DNA from: Akebia trifoliata | Taxonomy: Eukaryota > Streptophyta > Magnoliopsida > Ranunculales > Lardizabalaceae | Assembly: GCA_017979445.1 (NCBI GenBank) | Contig: CM030706.1 | Coordinates: 15,114,967 to 15,178,966 of the forward strand | Length of the DNA stretch: 64,000 bases | Direction: 5' to 3' | In this document: positions 44,600 to 57,457 of the stretch, piece by piece | How positions within the stretch are numbered: position 1 is the stretch's first letter | Layout: every line of letters begins with the position of its first letter | Notes under the pieces: generated by a model | What the model saw: the letters and a program-made list of their open reading frames with translations, nothing else | What the model was told of the DNA's origin: nothing | Database searches by the model: none | Program-made: the position numbers and the translations under genes

Positions 44600-46330
44600 T
44601 GTGGAAGACGTTCAAGCTAACCTTCATGTTGTCGAAGGCTACTATCATCACCCCATTCCTACAACGAATTATGACATCTAAAAGTAATTAGAAAAGGGTG
44701 ACCTAGAATTATAGTGACGTGACGGTCTGGATTCATAACGAGTTTTGTGTCTAAAATCACAAAATTGATGGGGAAGTGGAATTCATTGACCTTGATAATA
44801 AAGTCCACTACAATTCCCTTTGAGGTTTTCATCAACTAGTCTACTAAACTAAGGGTGATGTTAGTAGGTTTCAACTCTTCCAAACCTAATTACTTGTAAA
44901 CTAGGTATGGTAAGAGATTCACACTCGTCCATCGATCTACTAGACATTTTTCCATCATAATATCACCAATGGTGATTGAGATTGTTGGATAGCCCCGGTC
45001 TTTATATTTGGGGTGCAAGAGTTTACTGAATAAGACCTGAGGCTTGTGTGGCCATAACAATTTGTCGAGAGATAGATTTATTTATTTGAAAGTGGTGAGA
45101 TCCTTTAAAAAGTTAGCATAAGAGGGTATTTGTTTTATGCCATCTAACAAAGGGATGTTTATCTGGACATTTTTAAAAACTTCCAAGATTTCTCAAAATT
45201 GTTTACCTTTTCTCTTGTCTTGAATGCATTGAGAAAAAAGTGACTTGGGTACATATGTAGAAACTGATGGTACACTCAATGATTCCTTACCGTTCTTATG
45301 GTTTCCTACTATAGCAGCCTTGGGTCCCTACAAATTAGTAGGGTCACTGGTTCACTGTTTTCTTCAAAAAGATGGATATGATTGTTCATTTACTTTATAG
45401 ACCTTAAGATGTAAATGGTATGGGCGGCTTTGTGGCCTATGTTGGAGTTACTGCCTACCTCATACTAGCCCTGGGTTGTTATTTTTTTATTTTCGTGGCC
45501 TCTCAGATTGGGTATTGTTTGGTTTGAAAAATGACTCATCTTTCTTTCCCCTATAGTTTGTGCCAACTACCCCATTTGAACTTCAAGCTTAACAATAGCC
45601 TCTAAGTTTGATGATTTTGATCTTCCATCATCTTCATTTATTGGTCTTGCATTATCTTCATCATGTTATCCATCATGGCTTCTATTGATGATGAGTGTTG
45701 GGGGGTAGAATAGTTAAGCATACTATTTTGGATAAAAGTTTTACACTAATTAAGCTGTTGAGTCTATTGAGACTGATGTTGAAGAGTTGTGTCCTAATTA
45801 TTTTGAGAGGAATATTTATGGAATCCAAGAGGCCCACCCTGAGATTGACCAAGATCTTTTTGTTGATAGGAGAAGTTGGGATGATACCTAGTATCAGGGG
45901 GGTATGTCTAACTATAGGAGTTGAACGTGGGTTTCCTAAAAGTATTGTATAAGTTGATAGCATTGGCCTGCTCGATCTTAATTGGGAAAAAGATTGGACA
46001 GTACTCGGTCGTATGTTCAGTATTTTTGTATAGATTATACATGGTTCGATGTTCACTTTCTATGTTCATAACAGGACTGGGATCTTGGAACTGAACTTTG
46101 GGTGGAGATGACATAGAAGGGTGTTGATTTTTTGAGTTAAATTCTGGACTCCACTGACATGATTAATCGTAACAATTTTCAATTCAACGTCGAACTTAAC
46201 CTCATAAATATCTGGCCTTTGAGCTCCGAAGTCATCTTGAGGCAAAATTATATAAAAGGGAGGATCCGTCGATATGGGAGCCAATAGCTCATACATGGTC
46301 CTTTCTCCTACTAGTGGAATGTGCACTCTA
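44600..46330 (-). pseudogene. Athila-type gag end and protease
   Basis: At 46330-45400 on the minus strand there is gag C-terminal text: CHLH.. then IEQANAINLYNTFRKPTFNS, YHPNFSYQQ, and an EAMMDNMMKIMQDQ helix typical of Athila gag ends. At about 45010-44640 there is protease: SVNLLPYLVYK, LGLEELKPTNITLSLVD, KGIVVDFIIKVNEFHFP and ILGHPFLITF. The protease is cut at 44554 by the gypsy LTR. Many stops are present. The LGLEELKPT and FP(I/V)(N/D)F motifs point to the Athila clade rather than Tat. Confidence 0.7.
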
Positions 46331-46559
46331 TCAACGATTTTATTTTGATTTTGCTCAAAGAACGTAGTACCTCGGGTTCTACGATAATATATAGAATTCT
46401 CTCAATCTCAGGATCCAACAATAAAATGTCTTTTCCAAAACTACGTTTACCGAACATACACCACTTCAAACAGAAACAGGATCAAACAACCTATTTGACT
46501 TTCTATAAGTGCCTAAAGCTAGACAACTCCTAACTGTTTATAAACAGTGAATCAAGTCA

Positions 46560-46745
46560 TCCAATCTAGTTCTCTAAAATCAAAATCGACCAATCAGATC
46601 TCCAAATAAAAGGTGGCGCGCAATGCGTAAGAAAGACACTCTTAAATCACATCTAGTATAGAATAGACGTAATCTATCCCCCTTGTATAGTAAGGTATAA
46701 CAGGGCAAGATCATTTGTAGGCATCGATTAGGATAAAAAATAGCA
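46560..46745 (-). repeat. Fragment related to the element A/B leader
   Basis: GGTGGCGCGCAATGCG..AGA, TAGAATAGACGTAATCTATCCCCCTTGTA and CAGGGCAAGATC correspond to 31878-31980 (element A) and 54735-54840 (element B), with about one change in seven. Its presence between an Athila gag and an Athila PBS is unexplained. Confidence 0.7.
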
Positions 46746-47409
46746 ATTGGGGCAATTCGAACCAAGTCTCTCTTATTAAGTTCGAAAGTCCTCAGGTCCT
46801 TAGGTCCAAGTCTATTGAATTTTAATTATTAATTGGGTTTATTTGAGCGATTCAATTTAATCCTAGAGTACAAAGAATTAATAATAAAATATGATTCTTA
46901 TCTTTTCACGTATCCTCCCCGTAAGGATATCCTTTTATGAAAATGGTGAATTGGTATGTGAAAATTTGAGTAAGCAAAGGCAATTAGAAACATACTTACA
47001 ATAGATTTGTAGGTGTATTAAAAAGAACTTATCTCTCCTTCTACATGGGGGATGATCTAGTTGAGTCAACTCGGGTCACCGACACCAATTTTGGTGTATG
47101 AACCTGAGGAATTGAGACAATTATGTCCCATTATCACTCCGTCCTTAATTTTGTTACAATTCGGGCATTCTAAGATAATTAAAATAAATAATGAGTAAAA
47201 AAAACTTCTTTTTCAAAAATTTAAATCTAAATTAATCATAATCTACTTCTAAATTAATTGTAAAGAAAATTTCATCTTCTTCTTTCCTCTGCCTTCAATA
47301 TTTGTCTCCTACAAAAGAAAAGAAAATTTTAAACTTGAAATAAAAACTAAAAAAACTAAAAGAAAAAATTAGAAAACTTCCTAATTTTCTTTTGATCCGG
47401 ATAATTAAT

Positions 47410-47437
47410 TATGCCAATTCCTGGCAATGGCCCCAAT
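47410..47437 (-). other. Athila-type primer-binding site
   Basis: On the minus strand TTGGGGCCATTGCCAGGAATT resembles the Athila PBS form TGGCGCCGTTGCCGGGGATT. It lies about 6 nt after the CA end of the LTR that begins at 47443 on the plus strand. Confidence 0.6.
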
Positions 47438-47442
47438 TTGTT

Positions 47443-49090
47443 TGTCATGTAAAGATGTCTTTAAAAAATACAAGAATAAAATATAAAATTAAAATTAAAA
47501 ACCTACTTTAAATTGGAAAATAGGGTCATTCCATTGAGAATTGGGGACTAATATTCCAGATTTTAAAAATCCAAAAAAAAAATGTGATTTTAGAGACTAA
47601 ACAAAAAATTAATTAAATTAAATAAAAAAGTATGAATTAAAAAACATCTAAGGATACTAAATTCACCTAGGATAATTAATTTAAATTGAGGTTATTTTCT
47701 TATTTGATTCTTCTTTGCTAGATGATTCCTTCTCACCACCCGTTTCCCAATTAAAAATTAGTTGGTTCCACCTTTCCTATCGCTTTAAGGATTGAAAGCC
47801 TCTCCAAGCTTGATTAAAAAAAGGACATTGGCCTAAATGAGATCGATGTCCTAGGCTGACCCTAATATTACATTGAATTTATTTTCAAGTTCTTTTGGAT
47901 AATTCAAATCAAGGAACCAACAAAAATTCTTGATTCAAAAAATTTAGCAATAAAATCTTTTTTTTTAAATCTAAGAATTAGCTAAGATTTTGTTTCACTT
48001 AAAAGTTTTATCACCCAATGATCTTACATCATATTGAGCATCTAATATGATAAGTTCTTCCCAATAGTAACTGACCATGCCCGAGATGAAAGGTAAGAAG
48101 AAATAAATAACAAAATTTTCAAAACAAGGTTTATTAAAGAGAAATCTATATAGAACTTTAAAAAATATGCAAGAAAATTAAAATTAAAAATTGAAATAAT
48201 TAAATATCTTGGCTTCATCAACGTCATAGATTGAGAGATTAGCCAAGACTCATTCTAAAAAGTCAATAAAATAAAATAAATAACATATCTTTTATTGATC
48301 TCTGAAATAAATACTTGTCTTCCAATGTACAAAAAATAGTAACTAAAACCTAAATCTAAAAGAGAAGAAGAAGAAAAGATTAGGAGAGGAGAGAGAGACA
48401 GGAGAATAAACCAAGAGAACCCAAAAATTTAGAAAGTTAATATTTTTTGTAGACAGAAACTAAGGTTGCTTTGTCAACACATTTTCGTCATTTTTCAACT
48501 GAATTTGATCTTCTATGTGAAATAGTATTATTTTTCCCTCTAAATTAGAATTTTAATCCCAATGACCTTGTCCCGTTTTAATAACCAAGTCACAAGTTAA
48601 GTCAAAAAATTTGAAACATGACAAACTTGGATTCTTTAACTTGTTACGTATTTTTAAGCAATTCGAAGTCTGAATTAGTTTTGTTACGTGATATACAAAT
48701 TTATTTTCCTCTAAATCAACTTTCTAACCCTAAAATTTTGCCCTATTTCAATAAATAAGTTAAAAGTTATGGGTAAAATGGTATGATATGGCAGGTTCAA
48801 AACTAAATTCTATCAATCTAGAACCATCGAATCTCTTAGACCATGCTTTGATTTTTACTTTGAACTTTAATTTTAGTAATTTTTTCACTCTTTGATTCTT
48901 CAATTTTTATATATTTTTCCTGTAAGAAATGGATATATAATTAACCATCAAAATCTATGAAAATACATGTAATTTAGTTAGTAAAATATAACTTATGATA
49001 AATTAACTATTATGCATGATTTTATGAAGAAATCTTAGCTTTCTGCTAGAAAATATGGTTGAGTATTATATAAAATAATGGGAAAAAACA
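47443..49090 (-). repeat. 5' LTR of the Athila element
   Basis: Bounded by TG at 47443 next to the PBS and CA at 49089-49090, where copia protease sequence resumes. Length of 1.65 kb is normal for Athila. AT-rich and non-coding, with an AAGAGAAGAAGAAG tract at 48360. The outer end is inferred from the junction with the plus-strand copia relic. Confidence 0.55.
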
Positions 49091-49656
49091 TACTTTTATG
49101 CACTTAACATATATCTCTAGGACAATAAGCCTTGCAGCATTGTTGGTAAGGGTAATGTGCAGATAAATTTGTTAATAGGACAACTTTATAGTTGAAGAAC
49201 ATAAGACATGTTCCACAATTGAAGAGGAATTTGATTTCAATAGGACAGCTTGGAGTATTGGGGATACTCACCACGTTCTTATGTGAGTCTTGGAAGGTAA
49301 CCAAAGGGTCTATGGGATTAGCCCATGGCACGAAAGAGAAAATTCTTTGTCACATCTGGAGTCCACAATTTTATGATAATGGCTTCGACAGGTGTGGATG
49401 CTAACACTTGGCATCATACGCTTGGGCACATGGGTGAGAAATGGATGAAGGTAATGAACTCCAAGGGTAAATTATCTAAGTTAAAAGATATAAATTTAAA
49501 TTTTTGTGAATACTACATATTTGAAAAATAGAAGAATGTGAGTTTCTCAAAAGTTGGAAAGATACCAAAATCAAATAAATTAGAGTTAGTTTACACCAAT
49601 GTGTGGGACCAACCAAAGTTTTTTCTTTTGGTGGTTCTTTCTACTTTGTCACCTTC
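49091..49656 (+). pseudogene. Plus-strand copia relic: protease to GAG-pre-integrase
   Basis: Fragments in three frames: CSIVGKGNVQINLLIGQLY at about 49125, KNIRHVPQLKRNLISIGQLG at 49195, SWKVTKGSMGLAHG at 49290, then WHHTLGHMGEKWMKVMNSKG and KVGKIPKSNKLELVYTNVW to about 49610. This is the order of a Sirevirus/Tork-like copia. It is cut on the left by the Athila LTR and on the right, within the GGSFYFVTF region, by the gypsy LTR at 49657. It is the only plus-strand pol sequence in the window. Confidence 0.8.
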
Positions 49657-50099
49657 TGAAATCGTCTCGACCCCCGCGGCTTCCGCTAAATAACGGATTA
49701 GGGGTCCGTACTACGTATCTCGGGGATTTTTAAAAGAATAGGGAGTTGCCACCTAGTTTAGGTCTAGGAACCAAAATTAATTCCAAATGGATATGGGTCG
49801 ATCCGTGGATCAGAGAGATGGGTAAGGGGTCAGGTTACGGATTTCGGAAGGTGTTAGGCACCGAACCAGCCTAATCAAGATGATCAGTCTCTACTACGAT
49901 CCAAAAATATCCTACGGTCAACATTCAAAGACTAAAAGTCAAACTAAGGTCCAATCATCAAATTGCATCAGATTTACTAAACAAATCCTACGGTTAAAAT
50001 AATCACATGATTTAATGAGGTATACATGGCACTAAAAATTAATGGATCAATTCAATTATATTTTGAACAATAAGAAATCGATTTTCAATGCCACGTATA

Positions 50100-50670
50100 T
50101 AAGATTAGTGAATTGGCTCATTGACGACATTTTATAAAAGAAATTCGATTTTTTGAATTGTCACGTGCATTAAATCGGTGAGTTAACCCATGTACCTAAT
50201 TTTAAAATAAAATCGATCCAAATTTTCAATGTCCCCAAAATTAGCGAGTCTACTCGCAATTTGTTAATCAAAATAATCTTTGATTATTTTTTTAAATCGC
50301 TACATGTATTAAATCGGTGATTTAATCCACGTGCCTAATTTATAAAAAAAATTCGATTCAAATTCTCAATGTCCCCAAAATCAGCGAGTCGACTCGCAAT
50401 TAATCAAAAGAATCCTTTTTTTTAATCGCCATGTGTATTAAATCGGTAATTTAATCCACATGCCTAATTTTTTTTTTTTAATTCGATTCAAATTCTCAAT
50501 GTCCCCAAAATCAGCGAGTCGCAATTTGTTAACCAAAAGAATCCTAATTTTTTTTGGAATCGCCGCGTGTATTAAATCGGTGATTTAACCCACATGCCTA
50601 ATTTTTTAAAAATTCGATTAAATTCTCAATGTCCCCAAAATCAGCGAGTTGACTCGCAATTTTTATTGTG
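50100..50670. repeat. 130-140 bp tandem array in LTR
   Basis: Four copies are anchored by TCAATGTCCCCAAAATCAGCGAG (GTCCCC at 50231, 50371, 50501 and 50631), each with TATTAAATCGGTGATTTAA(T/C)CCAC upstream. The second copy holds the perfect 14-bp palindrome GCGAGTCGACTCGC (about 50384-50397); others have one central change or a deletion. Confidence 0.8.
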
Positions 50671-51319
50671 AAACTCGATTTTTTATTTTTATCTTTCGTG
50701 TACACCATTAATTTTTATTGAGTAAATCAATAGTAATGAGTTAACCCAAAAAAAAATCGATGAATCAACCCAATAATATTAACACCAATGAGTCGGTCTA
50801 CCAACTTGATATTAGCGAATTGACTCAGTCAATCAATCAACAAAAAATGAGCTAATCGATCCACTAACATTTCAAAAAAATTTGAAGATTACCATAGTGC
50901 CACATATACCTAACAAACAGTGAATTAATTTAAATACATTAAAAAAAGCAAAATCAAGAAGAAGAAAAAAAAATTATAATAAAAAAAAAAACCAAAGGGA
51001 GGCAAGTCTAGCAAAAAAAATAATAATAATAATAATAATGATTAAAAAGAATAAAAATGGAATTACCTAAGAACAGCGGATTAATTCCTTCAAGCGGGAT
51101 TCGAAGACTCGTAAACACTCGTTGTTATAGAGATCGGAGAGACGAGTGTAGAGAAAGATGTGTTCTTGCTAACAATGGAGAACACTTAACTGGGCAAAAC
51201 GTGAGAAAGAGTCGGGATTTCGATGATGAGGGCTGTGTTGTAGGTTCAATAATGGAAGAAAAGAGAAAAAAAAAATATTTGAAGGGCAGATGTATGTCAA
51301 TTGAGGGAGATGATGGTGT

Positions 51320-51890
51320 TATTTTGGACCAAGATTGGAGCTGCTAATGAAGGATGGTTGGGGTTGCTAATGGAGGATGGTTGGGGCTGTTAATGGAGAC
51401 TGTAATGGTGTTGAAACTAAAGGTAAATGGCACTGATAATGGGGGTGATCATGATGCTGAAAATAATGGTAAATGGGGCTGCTAATGGTGATGTCGATGA
51501 TGCTGAAAATGGGGCAGCTAATGGAGGTGTTAGTGATGGTAAATGGGGCTGCTAATGGTGATGTTGATGATGCTGAAAATGGGACTGCTAATAGAGGTGT
51601 TAGTGATGGTAAATGGGGCGGCTAATTGAGGTGTTGATGATGGTAAATGGGGCAACTAATGGTGATGATAATGATGCTGAAAATAATGGTAAATGGGGCT
51701 GCTAATGGTGATGTTGATAATGCTGAAAATAGGGCTACTAATGGAGGTGTTAGTGATGGTAAATGGGGCTACTAATGGTGATGTTGATGATGCTGAAAAT
51801 GGGACTGCTAATGGAGGTGTTGGTAATGGTAAATGGGGCTGCTAATGGAGGTGTAGACGATGGTAAATGGGGCTACTAATGGTGAAGAAA
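51320..51890. repeat. GCTAATGG(T/A)G(A/G)TG tandem tract
   Basis: Higher-order repeat of phrases such as GGTAAATGGGGCTGCTAATG, GTGATGTTGATGATGCTGAAAA and GGAGGTGTTAGTGATGGTAAA, roughly 60-130 bp per cycle. Non-coding in all frames. Confidence 0.8.
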
Positions 51891-54800
51891 AGTTGCTGAT
51901 TTTTTTTTTTTTTTTTTTTTTTTTGAAGAGAGAAGGCTGTTGGGACGTTAATGGAGGTTGCTGTTTTTTTCTTTTTTGCTGCTGATTTTTAGAGAAGGAA
52001 TAGGAGTGGAAGACGTGAGGACCCGTCCCCTAATGAGTGCCCTCTTGCAGGTTTTATAGTGGAGAAGAAGATGAACGTGAAGAACAGAACGTGATCAGTT
52101 GGGAAAGATCATGGGGCCACTTTTTTTATTTTAGTTAAACATGAGAGAGACAATCGATGGGAGAGATGTGTTAGAGAAGAAGAGGAGCTGAGAACGTGGG
52201 GGTAGAGGAGATGCATTGGAGAGGAGAATGATGGAGAGAGTTATGGAGAGAATGAGGGCATTCTCGTTGGAGAAGATGAAGTGGGTGTGCCCACATTTTT
52301 GTTTCTTCCCTTTTTATTTTTTTTATTTTTAAATTTAATTTTTACTTTTTTTTTTTTTGAAGAATGGGGGGTACTGATCCAGTGCTATTCGTCTTAATGG
52401 TAGCGTACTACTATTGAGTTGTGATTGGTTAATGAATTGATTTTGCTTCCGATTGGTTGATTTCAAAAAAAAAATTTATTTTAGTCGACATTTTGATTTG
52501 AAATTTAATTTGATATTTTAAATTACATTAGAATTTGTATTTGATTTTAAATTTTGAATTTCGATTAAAATATAATTTGAATTTTGATATTAAATTTGGT
52601 TGTTGGTTGATTTGATTTTAATTTTTGATTGGTTGATCATTCGATTTTAATTTTATTTTTAAATTTTAATTGGTTGGGTGATTTTCAATTTGATTTTAAT
52701 TTGAGTTTTAATTTGATTTTAGAATTAGTTTCGATTTTAAATTTTAAATTTATTGATAGAATTTGAGTTTAATTTTGATCGTTGATTACTTGAAATTTTT
52801 ATTTTGGTTGATCGAAATTTTTTTTATTGTTATTATTTTTAATTTGAAATTTAGTTGTTTGATTTAATTTTAATTATTTGATTTTAATTTTAATTATTTG
52901 GATTTTTTAATTTGAATTGTTTAATTTTTATTTTGAATTTTATTTTTAGTTTAGATTGGATTTCGATTTACATTGTCCTAGGGATCGGGATCTCTAAATT
53001 GTAGAGTTGGATATTGAGGGGTATTTTGGTCTTTTGGCGATTTTTACAGATTTTTTTCGAACTTCTCTGTTTTCATCGATTTGGGTCTCGTTAGACTTGA
53101 AATCACATTCTGAGTGCAATGGAGGTACTTTCGAGAATTTTCGGAGGTCCGAGGTATATGAGGGTATTTTCATCATTTTAATGATTTTTTACAAATTTTT
53201 ATAAATTTCTCTGTTTTCATCGATTTGGGTCCCGTTAGATTCGAAATCACATTCTGAGTGCAATGGAGGTACTTTCGAGACTTTTCGTAGATCTAAAATT
53301 TATAAAGGGTATTTTCATCATTTTGATGATTTTTTTACGGATTTTTTTTTAATTTTATCGTAAGATTTCTTTCAGTCACTGTGTGAGTATTTCTAAGTTC
53401 TAAAGTTATATTTTTCTAGCGTAGCGAGGTCTCTAAGTTATCGAATTGTGTAATGAACCTATGCGTACGTGCTTGCTAAGTCAGGTGTAAGATGTAGCGA
53501 TCCTAAGCGTGCGTAACTTCTATGTCGAGTCGTGACGAGTAGGGGGATGAAAGGAAACTAGAAACAGAAGAAATCAAGCAGTACTCACAAGCCTTCGAGT
53601 TCCTTTATATTCATCATTAGGAATCCACCAAAATCGGGTGACAAATTGTCGAATTAGACAGATGCAATAATGGGATGTCTATAGATGCCCCTCTTTGGCA
53701 GAGGGTGGAAGTAAACTAGATGCCCAATCTATTGTAGTAGATAGTGCGACATCCGAATGCCAAAGCTAGTGATAGTCTATTTTGCAGTCTAATTCGGTAA
53801 TTTGTCAAAGTATCCAGATCCTTGAGGGTAACCTCTCCTTGGAAAAATGTCAGATCCTTGAATTTTGAAAAATTCTCCTTGACTAATGCGAATGCAATAC
53901 GAGTGCACAAGTGTGACATTGTGTAGTGATGAATATAAAAATTCGTGCAACATGTTTTTTCTTTTTAAGAAAATTAGATAAAACTGAGTAAAATCTGAGC
54001 AGGTTTGAGTAAAATCCGAGAAAACCCTCGGCGGTGTCTGAGAAAAATCCGATGAAGAATCTCGGCGGGTCTGAGTTCGACACAAAAGGGTATTTTAGTA
54101 CTCTTCCAAGGTCCATGTAAAATATCAATTTTCTTTTTATTTAGAAAATACTTTCCTTTCAGAAAATCTTGTTCTAATGGAAAATATTTTTTGGAAAATA
54201 TTTTTTTCTTGAAAAACATTTTTTCTAGAGAACACTTCTTTTGGAAAACATTCTTTTCTGGAAAATATTTTCCTTTTCTTCTTTGTAAATTTGATTTCCA
54301 TTTTGATTTAAATGGCTCGGTCCATCATGATTGTTGGATCGAGGTGGACTGGGTCATTATTGTAAAAGAATGGATTCTTTATTGGGTTGGTGCACCCATT
54401 TTAATTTTCAAAACAAATTTTTGATCCTTGAGGACAATCATACACTTTGAACTCATCATTCACATCATTCACATACATTCATCAATCAAAATGTTCCATT
54501 CAATAAACAACCTGGGAACACCCACGATAAGTTCAATCGTGACTTACAGGGAAGGTTTCTAGACTCTAAGCTTACTACGTGCAATACATTTTTATCTGAC
54601 CACCCTTGCCCAAGCATACCTATATACCTTTCGATACGTGGTGACTTGGTTTGATATACCGTATAGGTGATAATCTAAAACCTCAATTCACTTCTCTGAA
54701 GCCAAAAATAGCCAGTTCGATCTCCAGTTGAGAGGTGGCGCACAATGCTGAGCAAGGGCCCACTTAAATACCTCTCGTCTAGAATAGACGTAGTCTATCC

Positions 54801-56524
54801 CCCTCGTACAGTAGAGTACATCGGGGCAAGATCTCGCTTAGGCACCGATTTTGATCAAGAAGTGCAATTGATATACTTAGATTATCTTTTATACCTATGG
54901 GTACGAGTCAAGAGTTGTAGCTTTCTCAAATGGTTTGGCATCCCACGAGGGGACCGACCACGTACTAGTACTACGTTGGCAATCGGGACATGTGACTGTG
55001 TGGCTTACAATAGGTCAAAGGCTCAAGTCGCTCCAGCCTGGGTGCATCAATATACCTCTCAGAATCACCTGATCAGACGGTATTGATGCCCCAGTTTGAT
55101 ATACCCTAAGGTACGTGACTGGAGTTGTGATTTTCATGAATGACGTCGCATCTCCGAAGAGACCGGGCCACGCACTAGTACCACGTTGGCTATATGGGAC
55201 GTGTAAGTGGGTAAAACAATAAACGTGCATGTGGTGTGTGCAAAACAGGGTGGGGTGTGCCCGGGGCCTTTTTTCAAACAAATAGGTCCATGAGTCCAAT
55301 TAAACCATATGATATTGATATCAAATCATACAAGTGCAGATATACATTGTTCAGAAACATATTCATATAGTTCAATTCAAGATTTAAACATGCACAACTC
55401 CTGCATACATCAATCATGGCAAATTAATCAATGAATATGGTATATGATAATTAATTAGATCCGATCATTGCAATAAGCATGATTTTGTAATTTTTATAGT
55501 CCAACCAAGGGTCATTTTGGGTGATCCAAACCAAATTGAGATTCCAAATAATATCGTACCAAGAACGAGGATGATAATTGTTGAAATAGAAAACCATGAT
55601 CACTCTTGAACTTATATTTTTTTTTTAAATCGATTTTTTTTTTGTTTTTTTAAAAAACAAAAGGGAACTTACAAAAAAAAAATTTGAAGTGATTTTTCTT
55701 ATGATCTGATGATTTTTACCTTTAGAAATTTCGAAACATGAGAAAAAACGAGAAGAGTCCAAACTCCAAAGTCTCTCTATTCAAGTGATCCTTAAATCAA
55801 ACCAACGTGGAATGGTTTACAAATCTAATATCTTATATAAGAGACTCGAGAAAAATTCGGTTAAGGTTCAACTAATCGAAGGGTGGGAACAAGAAAATGT
55901 AAAGGTCTTGATGGACCATACATCATCATCGTTGATTTCCAATCACCAAATCAACCGGATTGATTTTGAAAAGGCTGAATTAGCAGCTACAAATAGTCCA
56001 GCCATCCTCTCATCGTCAACACCTTAACAACAGATCGAGATTCTTTGCAAATTCAAAATTCCATAATCTAATTCCATGAAAACAAATCCAATAAAATTCC
56101 TAAGCCTCTCCAAACAATCGTTTAAAAATAACCAAAATAAAAACGAAACCGAAAATTCCATACTCTGTGTTGGCGCTGGGTTCATATTCGAAAGCTCCAT
56201 ATGCGTTGTGATTCCAACAAAATCGATGAACCAAGCTCCTGGTTTTTGGTTTTGAATTAATCTACCCATATTAAAATCAAAAGAAATCGAGACTCTAGCG
56301 GGAAATCGGAAGATTTTCTTTTAAATTATCGAATCAGAAAAAATAAAACTTGAAAATTTCTATCAAAAAAACCTTTTAAAGAACCGATCTACATGTCCCG
56401 TTCTTACAAGATCCAATCATCTTCTTGGGACTTCTCACCAATCCAAGTCAGCACAAACTCTATACTCTACAGCCGAGAGCGACATCGATTTCCATAGGGA
56501 ATCTTTCAAAACCGCTTAGACTTC

Positions 56525-56822
56525 GAGATGGTTGTTGTTTTGCAGCTCCAAACCTCTTCATTGTAAGGAACTAATTGAGTTGATCAATTTCGGCTGGATT
56601 GAAAGGCTGAAACCAATCGATCTCTGGTTCGTTTTGGTTGAGCAAAATGAGTTTAACAGAGGAATTCGATTTGAGATGGTTGCTGTTTTGCAACTCCATA
56701 TCTCTTCACTGTAAGGAACTGATCGAGTTAATCAATATCGGGTGGATTGAAAGGCCAAAACCGATCGATCTCTGGTTCGTTTTGGTTGAGGAGGACGAGT
56801 TTAACAGGAAAATTCGGTTGAA
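56525..56822. repeat. 148-bp tandem duplication in element B leader
   Basis: Two copies, 56525-56672 and 56673-56820. Each runs from GAGATGGTTG(T/C)TGTTTTGCA to GATCTCTGGTTCGTTTTGGTTGAG..GAGTTTAACAG. They are about 90% alike by eye. Element A lacks the second copy. Confidence 0.8.
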
Positions 56823-57433
56823 GAAGACGATGGATTCTCTTTTAAAAAAACTTTTTTAAAAGGGTTGAATGGGAAATAGATAAGTAAAATGGATTTTCTA
56901 TTAACAGCACCCCAAAATCATTGATTGATTTATACTAAGCACACACCACCAAAAGTTTCTGCCGGCAGAAATTCAAATTTTTTTTTTTTTTTGTAATTTT
57001 TATTGTTTGAAATTCTATATGCTGTCAATGGGCAGCATGTCTTGCTTACAAAAACATCTAAAAAAAATGAAAAACAACTAACTAAAAAAAAGGTTATATA
57101 TCGAACATGCTTCCCTTTTTTTTTTTTAAATCCTTTTCGTTTCATTATTTCATCCTCAATGATCGTTATTCCACCCTCAACAAAGTTATCCGTTGAAATT
57201 TGGTATTATTTAAAGTCATCCTAAGTGACCCTCGATTGAACTATATATAGGAATAATAATATGTCAGATTAACATATCCAAAATTGTATCAAAATTAATG
57301 ATTGGACCCACCAATATATATTAAAAAAAATGATAAACGAACAATAAAGAAAAACTAACTAAAAATAAAATCAAATAAAACAACTAGGTTATTGGCAATG
57401 CTCCCATACTTGGGGTTTTTCAAGTTTGATCCT

Positions 57434-57457
57434 CAATGTCCCCAGTGGAGTCGCCAC
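57434..57457 (-). other. Primer-binding site of element B
   Basis: On the minus strand TGGCGACTCCACTGGGGAC, the canonical Ogre/Tat form, directly follows the LTR end at 57458. Confidence 0.75.

Larger units (their letters stand above)
49657..53683 (-). mobile_element. 4.0-kb Tat-type gypsy LTR
   Basis: It begins TGAAATCGTC and ends GGGATGTCTATA, followed by the polypurine tract complement GATGCCCCTCTTTGGC, so this is a 3' LTR of a leftward element. The landmarks GGGAGTTGCCACCTAG (49741) and GGAAGGTGTTAGGCACCG (49847) are present. The interior contains a 130-140 bp array, a GCTAATGG tandem tract, a (TAA)n run at 51018-51042, poly-T at 51899-51924 and a T-rich AATTTTAATTTGA stretch at 52430-52980. 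At more than twice the length of the LTR at 57458-59187 it is not its sister. Confidence 0.75.
53684..57457 (-). mobile_element. Element B internal region, Tat-type deletion derivative
   Basis: The left 390 bp match the 3' region of element A (PPT, then text as at 25531-25800). They end with one and a half 34-bp hairpin units (about 53995-54072). At 54073 the sequence jumps to TTCGACACAAAAGGG, equivalent to 31249 in element A, so everything from the array through pol and ORF1 is gone. The rest is the leader. It has no coding capacity and would depend fully on other elements. It is flanked by LTRs of different length (49657-53683 and 57458-59187) with no matching target duplication. Confidence 0.75.

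Noticed and set aside
45695..45952. 85-codon plus-strand ORF
   Set aside because: Antisense to the Athila gag text on the minus strand.
54745..55299. Protein gene in the element B leader
   Set aside because: Open frames occur on both strands of a conserved leader block. Conservation is equally strong at the DNA level, so coding is not supported; kept only as a low-interest finding.
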